A stretch of DNA of 64,000 nucleotides from Madurella fahalii (Eukaryota; Ascomycota; Sordariomycetes; Sordariales). The notes below the pieces were generated by a model that saw only the letters and a program-made list of their open reading frames with translations, did not search any database and was not told the DNA's origin. The stretch lies in contig CM056876.1 in the NCBI GenBank assembly GCA_029876055.1, positions 5,084,001 to 5,148,000 on the forward strand, in the 5' to 3' direction. This document shows positions 10,986 through 20,830 of this stretch, one piece after another (position 1 is the stretch's first letter; each line of letters starts with the position of its first letter). Made by a program: the position numbers and the translations under genes.

Positions 10986-11698
10986 ATGAGACCCCAGCGC
11001 CCGGTCACCGTCGCCTGCCTATGTGCGGCTGCGGCGGGTGGCGCGCGCGGCCAGGCGACCGCGTCCGTGTACCTGCCGGAATACGACGAGTCCGACTGGG
11101 CCGTCCTTCGCGGGAGCATCCTCAGCAGCGTGAGCTTTTCCCGAGGGCCCCATCCTCCGGGAATGCCTCCTGACGCCTTACAGAACGAATCCGTGACCGC
11201 CTACACCATCTTTTGTGCCGAACAGGCGCCAAGCTGCCAGATAGCCGCCGACCTGCCGTTTGTCTTTACTGAAGGCGCCCATACCCTTGTGTATTCCGGT
11301 TCTGCCCCGGAGACCTTGTATGTGCGCCGCTTCGCCGTGGGTAGACGTCGGAACTGACACCTCCCAGGACGGCCGACCTCGAGTGTGATCTGGATGGGAA
11401 GACGGCGGCCACCTGCACGGGTTCGTCCTCGTTCGGTTCAGATTACCAGCAGGGCGCCGTCACAGGGCCAACGGAGACCGTCTGGACAAAGACATTCAAC
11501 GCTTCCGATGTGACATGGGGAGTCTTGACCTTGACGACGCCTGGGCCGCTGGCTGGCACGACCGACATTGACGGCATCGTCCTGGTGACAGCCACGACCA
11601 CATCGGCTCCGGCGTCAGGGGCGTGCCGTCTATCGGGGACGACTTGGTTTATTGCGGCGTCGCTCGTCGCCGCCGTGCTGGGATTTTTCTGTGCATAA
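10986..11698 (+). CDS. Secreted, putatively GPI-anchored small protein (paralogue B)
   Basis: Function unknown. Exons are 10986-11129, 11184-11317 and 11368-11698 (202 aa). There is an N-terminal signal sequence (about residues 1-22), two pairs of cysteines matching those of the 8931-9511 protein, a Thr/Ser/Ala-rich stretch, and a hydrophobic C-terminus (TTWFIAASLVAAVLGFF) typical of GPI attachment signals. The second intron (phase 2, before TADLECD) is at the position equivalent to the only intron of the paralogue (before TLNADCK). The first intron is unique to this copy. A potential N-glycosylation site (NES) follows the first junction. A TTTTC pentanucleotide tract begins shortly after the stop. 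Confidence 0.82.
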
Positions 11699-13003
11699 AG
11701 AGGGCATCTTGGAGTTCGGCGCACCATCGGTTTTCCGTTGTTCTTTTCTTTTCTTTTCTTTTCTTTTCTTTGAGGAATACCCTACATTGTCGCAAGTCTA
11801 AAGGGAGGGGGCACTGTGCTACAGGCATGCTGGATATGAATCATGTGATCGAGGACGACCCGTGAAGAGCACACAAACGACAGGTAGTTGAGGATGACCC
11901 GATCATGGGCGCCGTCATTTGTCCGATACCCGCGGCTGAAAGAGAGGCTGGTTAGAATCGCACTAGCCAACACCTGGCGGCTGCGCGGAACATGACAGTC
12001 GCGCGGTTGGCTGCCGCCGTTTGCAGCTGACTTCCAATCGTTCGGATCTTGGCCCACGTTTCAGATTGGAATTGTCCGCACGCCAACGCGGCGTGGCTTG
12101 GTTACCCGCCAATCAGACCCCTGCAAGCCCCTGACCACTGCTGCCCGTCCGCCGCGCGCGCAGCCATGCCACGGCTAGTGTAGTGTACGTGTAGTGTTGA
12201 ATCGTTCCTGGTTCCTGCATTGGATCTCGAACTCTGACAGCCGATCTCGAAGTGAATCAAGTGGGTACAATGACCAACGGGGCGGCATCCCGACCGAGCG
12301 GCCCCGGGTGACAGGTCCTTCTGGGCTTTGGCCTCTTGCCGATCAGCAACCAGACGCTGGTCTCAGCGGGGCCGGGATGTCCCAATTGCAACCCCACCCC
12401 CTTGACAACAGGTGGGGTAGGGCCCGAACCTGGGAAGAAACGAAACATGGCGTAAAAAAAGGATGACAGCTCGACTGTCGAGGGTGGCAGCTCTGCGAAC
12501 CGGGAATTCAACCATTGGCTCAGGGCTGCCAGCCCGGTCCAGGAATGGAATGGCGATCAGGAATGGTGGGCCAGAGGGCCCTGGCCACATCTGTGCTGGG
12601 TTGGGGAGCTGCAGAGAGGAGGCGCTGATGATGTTCGCATCTGAACTCCTTTTAAAGGCCTCCCCACCCTCCCAGGCCAACTGTGGCCCGGCAGCTGGCC
12701 CCGTGCTCTTTCCTATTGTCCGCTATTGTTCATCACGCTTGTCGTGTTGACCATCAACAATCGTTTCTATTCTATCCAGCCTCTTTGCTTCATTCCTTGG
12801 TCGCGCAGCGGCGTCTTTCTTTTCTTGCTCTCCACGGACCCGTGCTCGCCTGCCTGTTTCTTTTAAGCGTCGTAGCATCACGCCTCGAGCTGACCTAGAG
12901 AGCCATCTTTGCCTTTTACCTTCGTTTTGCTCGCTGTGCGGGGGCTGGGTCTGATTACATCCTCCTGATATTTGCTGGTCAAGGACACCAAAGGAAAATC
13001 AAC
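11699..13003. promoter_or_regulatory. Intergenic, long upstream region of the GH76 gene
   Basis: 1.3 kb without a recognisable gene. The portion from about 12690 to 13003 is pyrimidine-rich on the plus strand and looks like a promoter plus long 5' leader of the GH76 gene. Confidence 0.45.
11740..11770 (+). repeat. (TTTTC)n pentanucleotide microsatellite
   Basis: About six uninterrupted TTTTC units lie about 40 bp downstream of the stop codon at 11698, probably within the 3' UTR. Confidence 0.9.
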
Positions 13004-14322
13004 ATGAAATTCATGAAGTCCCTGAAACCCGCGGCCGCGGGAACGGCCATCATCGCTACCATCGCTCCGAAGGACCTGAATATTGGCGATTCAGGTAAGT
13101 AGAATTATCCTCTGGCTGTAGCAATGCTAACCGATGTGCAGCCAACGTCAAGGGTGTGGCCAAGACGATCGCTGCCGACACCATGGCCTACTATTCGGGC
13201 GACGCCGACAAGTTCGTGGACCTCCCCAAGCCGCACTACTGGTGGCAGGCCGGCGCCTTGATGGGCGGTATGCTGGACTATTCCCACTACACCGGGGATA
13301 AGAGCTACGATCCGATCATTGCCCGGGCCCTCCTGGCTCAGGTCGGCCCCGATTTCGACTACATGCTGCCATCGCATTTTGGCCAGGAAGGAAACGACGA
13401 CCAGGCGTTTTGGGGGTTCGCCGTCATGTCGGCGGCCGAACGGAATTTTCCACAGCCTGACGAGAACGTCTCGTCGTGGCTGCAGCTCGGCACGAACCTG
13501 TGGAACTCGCTGGCCTCAAGATGGAACACGACGGCCTGCGGCGGCGGCCTTCTCTGGCAGATCTTTGCGTCGAACCCCAACGGCCTGGACTACAAGAATA
13601 CGGTTAGCAACGGCGGGCTCTTCCAAATCTCGGCCCGGTTGGCGCGGGCGACCGGAAACAACACGTACCTCGAGTGGGCGGAGAAGGTCTGGGACTGGAC
13701 CGAGGCCGTGGGCATGATCGACAATATCGGCAACGTCTACGACGGCGCGAGCGCGAGCCACAACTGCACCGACACCAACCCCGTCACATTTTCGTACAGT
13801 GCCGCTATCTACCTGTACGGCGCCGCCGTGCTCGCCGACCATACGGGCGACAAGAAGTGGGTTGAGCGGACCGAGCGGATCCTCGAGGCCTCGCGGTCCT
13901 TCTTCAGCCCGTACGAGAACGCCACAAACATCATGTACGAGCACGCGTGCGAGTGGGTCGACAGCTGCAACGCCGACATGCGCAGTTTCAAGGCCTACTT
14001 TTCGCGCTTCGTTTACGGCGCGAGCCTGTTCGTACCCTCCATCAAGCCGACCATCGAGGAGCTCTGGCACACCTCGGCGCTTGCCGCTGCTAGGTCCTGC
14101 ACGGGCGGTGCGAGCGGCACGGCGTGTAGCCACAAGTGGTACACCGGCGGCTTCGACGGCACCACGGGCCTGGGTGAGCAGATGTGCGCACTCGAGACCA
14201 TCCAGGGGCTGGTCGTTGGCGAGTCCCAGCCTCCGCTCAAGGGCGATGAGATCAAGGTCGTGCGTACGTTTGGTGGCTCGGGCACAGCCAAGCGCGCGAG
14301 GTACGATATCCGCCGGGCGTAG
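13004..14322 (+). CDS. GH76 family mannosidase/transglycosidase (Dfg5/Dcw1-like)
   Basis: The fungal GH76 family acts on alpha-1,6-mannan and, as Dfg5/Dcw1, transfers GPI-anchored mannoproteins onto wall glucan. Exons are 13004-13094 and 13142-14322 (423 aa), with a 47-nt intron. The catalytic Asp-Asp pair is seen in GNDDQ (D116, D117). Other family wording includes HYWWQAGALMG, ACGGGLLWQI, NGGLFQISARLARATGN and YDGASASHNC. At least three N-glycosylation sequons are present. The N-terminus (MKFMKSLKPAAAGTAIIATIAP) is a weak signal peptide. The C-terminus ends RYDIRRA with no hydrophobic tail, so unlike yeast Dfg5/Dcw1 no GPI anchor is evident and the enzyme may be soluble and secreted. It is the last gene of the surface-related block. 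Confidence 0.93.
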
Positions 14323-14508
14323 ATCGGGGAAACAGTTGGCGACTCTGGGTGTTTTACATTCGTTTGTACATATTTTCTGGATGGCATCCGGGCGTGATTA
14401 GACATGTATCCCGGCACATATTGGCTAGCATTGGGCAGGCTTCTGATGGAAAATAGACGGACATCATCGATCGTTCCAAGCAAGCACTGTCCTTCTGTCG
14501 TCTAACTC

Positions 14509-15822
14509 TTAAGCAACCACCCCACTCGCAGCCACTTCTTTCTCCTCCTCGCCCACAACCGGAGCGACACCGCGAACTTCGGCCAGTGCCCGCTCTAGCG
14601 AAGCCAAAAACCGCGTCACCTCGTCCTCGGTGCCGACTGTGATCCTCAAACAGCCCAAACAGCCATGCTCCTTGCCCCTGAAGCGGACAACCACTCCCTT
14701 TGTCTCGGCCAACCTCTCGTACACGGCCAGCGCAGTGACATTGTCCGGCTGCCCCCCGGCATTGAGCATCTCATACAAGAGGAAGTTACTCTCCTTCCCA
14801 CCCCTGAGCCTTCCCACCCCCTTGATCCGTGGCATCTCCCTCACCATCCTCTCCCTCTGCGCGATCAGTTTCTCCCTATTGTCTCGCATCGCCGCCAGTC
14901 CTGGCTCGGAAAGCGCATACTCGGCAAGACTGCTCGTCAAGCTCGAGATGTTATACGGCGCCTTCAGGTTGTTCAGCAGCCGCGCGATCTCCGTCGACGT
15001 GAACGCCACCCCCAGCCTGATCCCCGCCAGCCCAAACGCCTTGCTCAGCGTCTGCATCACCACCAAGTTCGGCCACTCCACCACCCACTCGGCCAGGCTG
15101 TCCTCGGGCCGCGCGAAATCGACGTAGGCCTCGTCAACGACGACCACCCCGTTCCAGGTGGGGTGCTCCAGCACGGCCTTGACGTGCTCCTTCCGCAACA
15201 GCGACCCCGTGGGGTTCCCGGGGGAGCAGAGGTACACGAGCTTGATGCTGCCCGCTTCGGGCCCGGCCAGCGCCGCCGTCACGGCCGCCACGTCCAGCTG
15301 GAACTCGGGCGCCGGCAGCAGTGGCACCTTGACCAGCCCCACGTCGTTGACCTGCGCCGAGACCGAGTACATGCCGTAGGTGGGCGGGCAGACGAGGATC
15401 TTGTCGCGGCCCGGGGCGCAGAAGCACCGGAGGAGGGCGTCGATGGCCTCGTCCGAGCCGACGCCGACGAATAAGTTGGCCGGGGAGAGGGTTTTGGCAG
15501 TGTGGGCGTGCGTGGTGCGCAGGTTGCAGAGGAGCTGTTTGAGGGGCCCCTGGTGAGGGTCCGGGTAGCGGTTCAGGGTTGAGAGGTTTAAGGAGGGGCC
15601 CGGGGAGGAGCCATTGAGGGCGGTGGAGAGAGGGGGCCCGTAGGCGTTTTCGTTGGCATCGAGGAGGATGTTGGTGCCGTCGTCCTTGTAATCGCTGCTT
15701 GAGAGTCAGAGCAAACTGAATGGGTGAAGCATGGGGGTGAGCGCCTACTCTCGCGCACAGCGATAAGGTTCTAAGGCGAGGATATTGGGCCTAGCGCAGG
15801 TTTCGAGGTTGAAGGGGGACAT
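14509..15822 (-). CDS. HIS5: Histidinol-phosphate aminotransferase
   Basis: PLP enzyme converting imidazole-acetol phosphate and glutamate to histidinol phosphate in histidine biosynthesis; cytosolic. Exons are 15822-15749 and 15694-14509 (419 aa), with one 54-nt intron that rebuilds RCARDDYKDDGTN. Family signatures in order: ILLDANENAYGP, ANLFVGVGSDEAIDALLR, CPPTYGMYSVSA, CSPGNPTGSLL, VVDEAYVDF and the PLP-lysine motif TLSKAFGLAGIRLG (K243). The length matches fungal orthologues. Two TGACTC elements lie about 90-110 bp upstream of the ATG, consistent with cross-pathway (CPC1/GCN4) amino-acid control. Confidence 0.96.
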
Positions 15823-15911
15823 GGTGGGCAGTTCTTCGGTGTATCGTTGCGAGCGAGAGAGGACGCTGTTGCCCACACTTTTATCCACAGTCTGCGACAG
15901 TCGTTGTGGAA

Positions 15912-15930
15912 GAGTCACAGCAAAGAGTCA
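15912..15930 (-). promoter_or_regulatory. Two CPC1/GCN4-like TGACTC sites
   Basis: GAGTCA occurs twice within 19 bp on the plus strand (15912-15917 and 15925-15930), reading TGACTC towards HIS5. Gcn4/CPC1 recognises TGACTCA, and histidine genes are classic targets; both sites match six of seven bases. Function is inferred from position and target class. Confidence 0.5.
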
Positions 15931-16846
15931 TTCATCGACCCGAAATGAAACGCGAGTTTGCAGCTCCGGCTCCGGAGGGCGGGTCCTTATTGACTGTCTG
16001 CCCGGAGATGGAGAGATACAACCGATTGAAGACTGGTACCCCAAGTTGAGGCCGAGAATAATGCCAATTCGGATCAGACAGAGATAATAACCTTCAGGTA
16101 TCGACTATGACGCCCTCTCCAGGCTGGGAGGTAGTCCTATGGTGCGATTCTCTCCTGGCTAAGGAGTGTCCTATTACCCTAACCCTGACACCACACCAAC
16201 TGATGCCGTGTCTCGTAACCTACTTTTAGCTACTTCCTCTGGCCTAATCCCAGATCCTGTAAGCTAACGCCGTCCTCGCCTTGGGCCTTCAATCGGCCTT
16301 CTCGACGACCCTGTCTCTGGCACGAATGTTAGGCGCCTACTGTTAACAAGACGAGATCCCGAACGCCGCTTTAACTGCTGGAATCGAAAGCTGATTGGCT
16401 AGTTCTGGGCTGCGCTCACATCGTCCTAACGCGACTCTTCCATTCCTCCACTTCCCGGATCGAGAAAGGTTCTTGGCCCGGCAGCTTTGCTACCCCGGGA
16501 CGATGGTACGGCGGCCTGCGCGAAAAGACACGATGCAACGACATTTGCGGGCCAGGCACACTCCCGCCATGCGCATCCCGTCCCCAATTTCCCCTCATCT
16601 CGGCCTCGACGGTCGTCCTACACTAACACACGGATCATTATCTGCCCGTCTACTACGCTCTTCACCCGGTTCTACATGTCGCCTAGGGTAGCATCATTGC
16701 CATGCCCCTGCTCTTCCCCCGTCTATTCCCTCTTGTCAGATGTAGCCCCTCGCCATGTGTGGGGTTGCAATATAGCCTGCAGTCGATGGTGTGTCCCTGC
16801 TCCCGGGTGAATGGCACGATAAATTGCCCAGCAAAAGCTTGCTGGG

Positions 16847-16854
16847 TATAAGAG
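16847..16854 (+). promoter_or_regulatory. TATA box of the CE16 esterase gene
   Basis: TATAAGAG stands about 70 bp upstream of the ATG at 16921, a suitable distance for a core promoter with a short leader. This suits a regulated gene for a secreted enzyme. Confidence 0.5.
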
Positions 16855-16920
16855 GGTTCTTCCCATTCTCGCGGACCCCAGGTACTAGCTCACGGCTGTC
16901 GCTCGACAGGTGCCTTCAAG

Positions 16921-18060
16921 ATGCTGCTCTCTTGGATCATCGCCAGCTCGGCAGTTGCCGTGGCTGCCAGCAACCGATGCCGCGCCCCCGCAGACGCTTT
17001 TGACACCTTGGTCACCTTTGGGGATAGTTGGACCGACAACGGGCGTCTGGGGTACTATATCAACAACGGGGGGTCTGCGCCAGCTGCGGGCGAGTATCAC
17101 CCCGTGACAAACACGACAGCCTCGGGTGGTCTGTCTTGGGCCCAGTTTGCTGCGCAAGGTGCCCGCGCCAATCTCGTCGACTATGCCATCAGTGGTGCAA
17201 CGTGCTCCAAGGTGATGATAAACCGATATTTCTCAGCTATCAACGGCCCGTTCCCATCGGTGATAGAAGACGAGATCCCGTCCTTCCAGGCCGATATCGC
17301 TTACGAGACGATCTTCCCGAACCGGAAGGCTTGCAATACGGTGTATGCGCTTTGGATCGGGACCAACGACCTAGGTACGGGGGCCTTTCTAACCGACGCG
17401 CAAACGCCTGGCGCTACTATCAGCGACTATGTGGATTGCGTCTGGTCCGTCTTTGATGCCATCTACAAGACGGGAGGTCGGCGGTTTGTGCTGCTCAACG
17501 TGGCCCCTCTGGAGTTGGTCCCCTTGTATGCTCTTCCCCAGAACGGTGGAACGCTCGACAGCCAGTTCTGGGCCAACAAAACACTCTATAACATGACAGA
17601 GTACAGCCAGAAGATCAAGCAGTACGCGACCAGCGCCAACACCATGTTCGAGTACGGCGTACCTTTCCAGGCCATCGTCAAGTCCCGGTGGCCCAAGGCG
17701 ACGTTTGATGTCTTTGATGTCCACAGCCTGTTGACAGACGTGCATCACCGGCCGGCGGAATACCTAGATGCGCCGCACAATGCTACTGGTTACTGGCACC
17801 ACTGCCCACCAAGCGGCACCGATTGTGTCGACCAGACCAGTCTGGGTCCTCTGTCAGGCTTCATGTGGTATGACGAGTTGCATCCTTCGGCCAAAACAAG
17901 TAGGTCCAGCCTGGTCAATACCCGAACGATCCAGCAGTTACCTAGACAACCAGGGGTGAATGGCGACGGAGGCTAACATGTAGGCCCAGGTTCTATCGTC
18001 GCGAAGCATTTCCTCGATGTCGTCAAGGGGAAGTCTGAATATGGGACTCGATATCCCTAG
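16921..18060 (+). CDS. Secreted GDSL esterase, CE16 acetylesterase type
   Basis: SGNH/GDSL hydrolase; CE16 members remove acetyl groups from hemicellulose-derived oligosaccharides outside the cell. Exons are 16921-17899 and 17984-18060 (351 aa). A signal peptide occupies about residues 1-16 (MLLSWIIASSAVAVAA). Block I is FGDSWTDNGR with nucleophile S36, block III is IGTNDLG around N149, and block V is DELHPS with D318 and H321; together these give the full catalytic set. The 84-nt intron falls just after block V, and the last exon supplies the final helix (SIVAKHFLDVV). Several N-glycosylation sequons are present. A TATA box lies about 70 bp upstream. Confidence 0.9.
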
Positions 18061-19178
18061 TTGGTGCCGGAACGAGACGTGGTACGGCGGGCGAGCCGAT
18101 ATTGTCGGAAGAGCTGGGATGTAACACCGCCGCACACCACATCGCGGAACAGGCAGTGTTTGGTTGCAGCTAGGTACACAGACGCCAGACCGTGACCAGT
18201 CTGTTGGAGGATAGGAGACAACCTGCAGCATAAACAGCGGCGATGGCTTGGTGGATGCAGCCAAAACGTAATCCTTGCAGGCGTGCCCCACCACGCCGTC
18301 CCTGAATTGGGCTAGCGTCCTGGATGCGGGGCCACTCATGCCCGCTTTTCCGCCTTTGCAATTTGCATTTGGTCCTGTGGCATTCTCACGACACGCAAAC
18401 CCTTCCCCTCGTCTCTGACACGCCCGCCCGACCGAGAGAGCAGCACGACCGAAAACCAAACCAATTTGCACACCCCTTCCTCAGACCCCATTCCTGGCGC
18501 TGGGCCACCAGCCCCTACCTTAATTTTTTTTTTTTAACCCTCTTTTCTCCCCGCGGCATTTTCCTGTCTCAGGCCTGCGCCACACCTGTCCATCCCGGGC
18601 ATTTTCGCTGTCCCACTCCCGCTTGCTGCGGCCAAGATCGCGCAACAGAGGCGGCAATCCCGTGGGTCTGCCATCCAGACGTTTGATAGTCTATCCCACC
18701 GTGCACCTCTGCCCAGCGCGCCGTAACAATCCGCGCCCCCTGCTGGCTGCTGTATTTTTTTTTTTTTTTTCGGGGTGAGCGGCAGAGACCTTGGACAAAG
18801 GCGGGTAGCAGAACTCGCCGGCCTACGTCTCCAGGCTCGGAATTGGCGCCTAATCCCCCCCTACCGCCTCGATCGTGTACATCCTTCCATCCTGTCTGTT
18901 GCCCGGACGGCTTCCCGGCTCGCGTCAAGACACACAAAGCTCGTCTAGCTCGTCACATCCCGGCCGTATTGCCGGCCGGACTGGGGATCCGCGTACTTCA
19001 CTGGCTTCTTTCGTTAACCCACCCCCCTCAAGTCGCCCAGATTGATGGCCCTGTCCTTCCCCACATCTAGCAGCCGCAATACCTGATCTGATCCACGACG
19101 CCGTTCCATCCGCCGCTCCTCCCCCCTGGCACTCGCGCCTTGTTCTTGGCTGGGCAGCCGCCTGCCCAACAGCAAGTC
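18061..19178. other. Intergenic with two poly-T tracts
   Basis: No gene recognised. T12 at 18524-18535 and T16 at 18755-18770 stand in a pyrimidine-rich region that leads to the gene starting at 19179. No Pol III gene wording was found ahead of either T run. Confidence 0.5.
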
Positions 19179-20830
19179 ATGTACTCGGCTCCCTATGGCT
19201 ACCCAAATGCCGCCGGAGGCCCGGTCTTCAACGGCGCCCCGCCACAAGGCGTCCACCTGCAACCTGGGCCATCCCCGAACCAGCCGCAGCAGATGATGTA
19301 TAACACGCAGCAGTTCCCCATGGCAACTCAGGCCGGCCCTTTCCCCGGCGGCCCGAACCCGGCCATGATGGGAGGTGTTGGCCCTGCAGGAATGATGCAG
19401 AATGCCGCCATGCCGCACATGGCTGCCAATGGTCAGAGTAAGCCCAACCCTTACCTGCGTCCTGAATGACATCTCCCCCATCCCCCTCCCCCGGACGGGC
19501 CAGACTCGTCCGTTGCCTCTCCTGTCTTACCGGAGCAGACGTTTCACGTGCGACGGCCGCGGGCGCCAGGACGGCAGCTGCCGCGACCTTCGGCCGCCAA
19601 GCGCTTTTGCTCGTTTATTACCTTTCGTTCCCGAACCAACGGCTCTGATGATAGAGGCTGACACAAGGCATCTGAACAGTGGCTTTCCAGGCGCCTTTTA
19701 CCACATCACCCTATGGGGCCGGTATTCCTTCGTCTGCGGCTCCTCAGCCCCAGCTCCCGGCCAACTTCATGATGCCCGGCCAGATGGCACCTTACCAAAT
19801 GAACGCGGCCATGGCCCCGCAGCAGCCCATGATGCAGCAGCGCATGCATCCTGCTCAGCAGAACCCGGCTACCATGTCTGTTTCGACGCCCCAGCGCCCT
19901 TTTAACCCCGGTCAGGGCACTCCGACCAGCTCGATGTCCCACCAGCCGACCCAGATGTCCACGCCCCAACAGCAAGGCACCCCCCAGAGCCAGACGCCCA
20001 CAACCGCTGTGCCTCCGCCGACATCAGTCGCTACACCGCAGACGCCCACGTTCCCTACCGAGCCACAGCAGCAAGTCAACGGGACTTCGACCGGCTCGGC
20101 TCCCCAAAGCCCCGCGACCGACTCTCGGGACAAAGAGCGGTTTGCTATCCTGCTGGAGATCAACCAAGAGCTGCTGTACGAGTCGATACAGCTCGTAAAC
20201 AGCCGGGCAGAGCTCAAGAAGGAACAAGCGGCTGCTGAGGCGGGAGGGACAAAGAGGGGTGATGTGGACTATGCCGAGGAGGAGAAGCTGGCGAACCTGG
20301 ACTATAACCAGTGAGTGTGAATCTGCGTTTCCTGGAGCGAACGGATCCTGACGTGAGATGCTAGATGCATGAGGCGACTGCAAGCAAACCTCACATACAT
20401 GTTCGGGCTGGCGGACCGAAAACCGAAGGCCCAGGCAGCGCCGTGTCCCGCGTATTTGACGCCGCCGCCCCTCAACTTGAATCTGAAGCTGAGGTTGCCG
20501 CCGGGCACGCCCGATGACGGGATTGAATGGCCGGCGGATCCGGTCGCGGACCGCGCTGAGAGAGACCAGCTGATGAAGAATCTCTACAAGAGGCTCCAGG
20601 CCCTCTATCCCGGGATAGATCCCAAGAATGAACCCGCCGCGCAGATGGCCGCGAGGGCAGGTGCTGGAAACCCCAACACGGCCGCCGTAAAAGCGAACGG
20701 CGCTGCCGCAACCCCGGCGGGAGGACAGGGTTCTAACCATAGCAGCCCCGCTCCAGGCCAACCGGCTCAGAAAACGCCGCAGATGTTGAACGCTGCTGCG
20801 CCCGGCTTGCAAGGCCAAGTCTCTGGGTAA
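19179..20830 (+). CDS. Gln/Pro-rich SSXT/SNF11-like protein
   Basis: Probable nuclear co-regulator. Exons are 19179-19437, 19680-20310 and 20365-20830 (451 aa); the first intron is unusually long for this window (242 nt). The N-terminal half is low-complexity, rich in Gln, Pro, Met and Gly. Residues of about 240-312 form the only ordered-looking region: RFAILLEINQELLYESIQL, then a charged linker, then QCMRRLQANLTYMFGLADRK. This pattern resembles the helical-hairpin region of SSXT (SS18) and yeast Snf11, small SWI/SNF subunits. The C-terminus is again low-complexity. The start is the first in-frame ATG; a non-coding 5' exon cannot be excluded. SWI/SNF membership is inference. Confidence 0.72.

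Larger units (their letters stand above)
15823..16920. promoter_or_regulatory. Divergent promoter region, HIS5 / CE16 esterase
   Basis: 1.1 kb between divergent genes. It holds the TGACTC pair near HIS5, a telomere-like CCCTAACCCT at 16176-16186 and a TATA box near the esterase. The middle (about 16090-16400) is less GC-rich than its flanks and may be a degenerate relic; no coding wording is seen. Confidence 0.5.

Noticed and set aside
18524..18770. Pol III genes ending at the T12 and T16 tracts
   Set aside because: No snRNA, tRNA or other Pol III RNA wording precedes the T runs; they look like simple homopolymers in a pyrimidine-rich leader.
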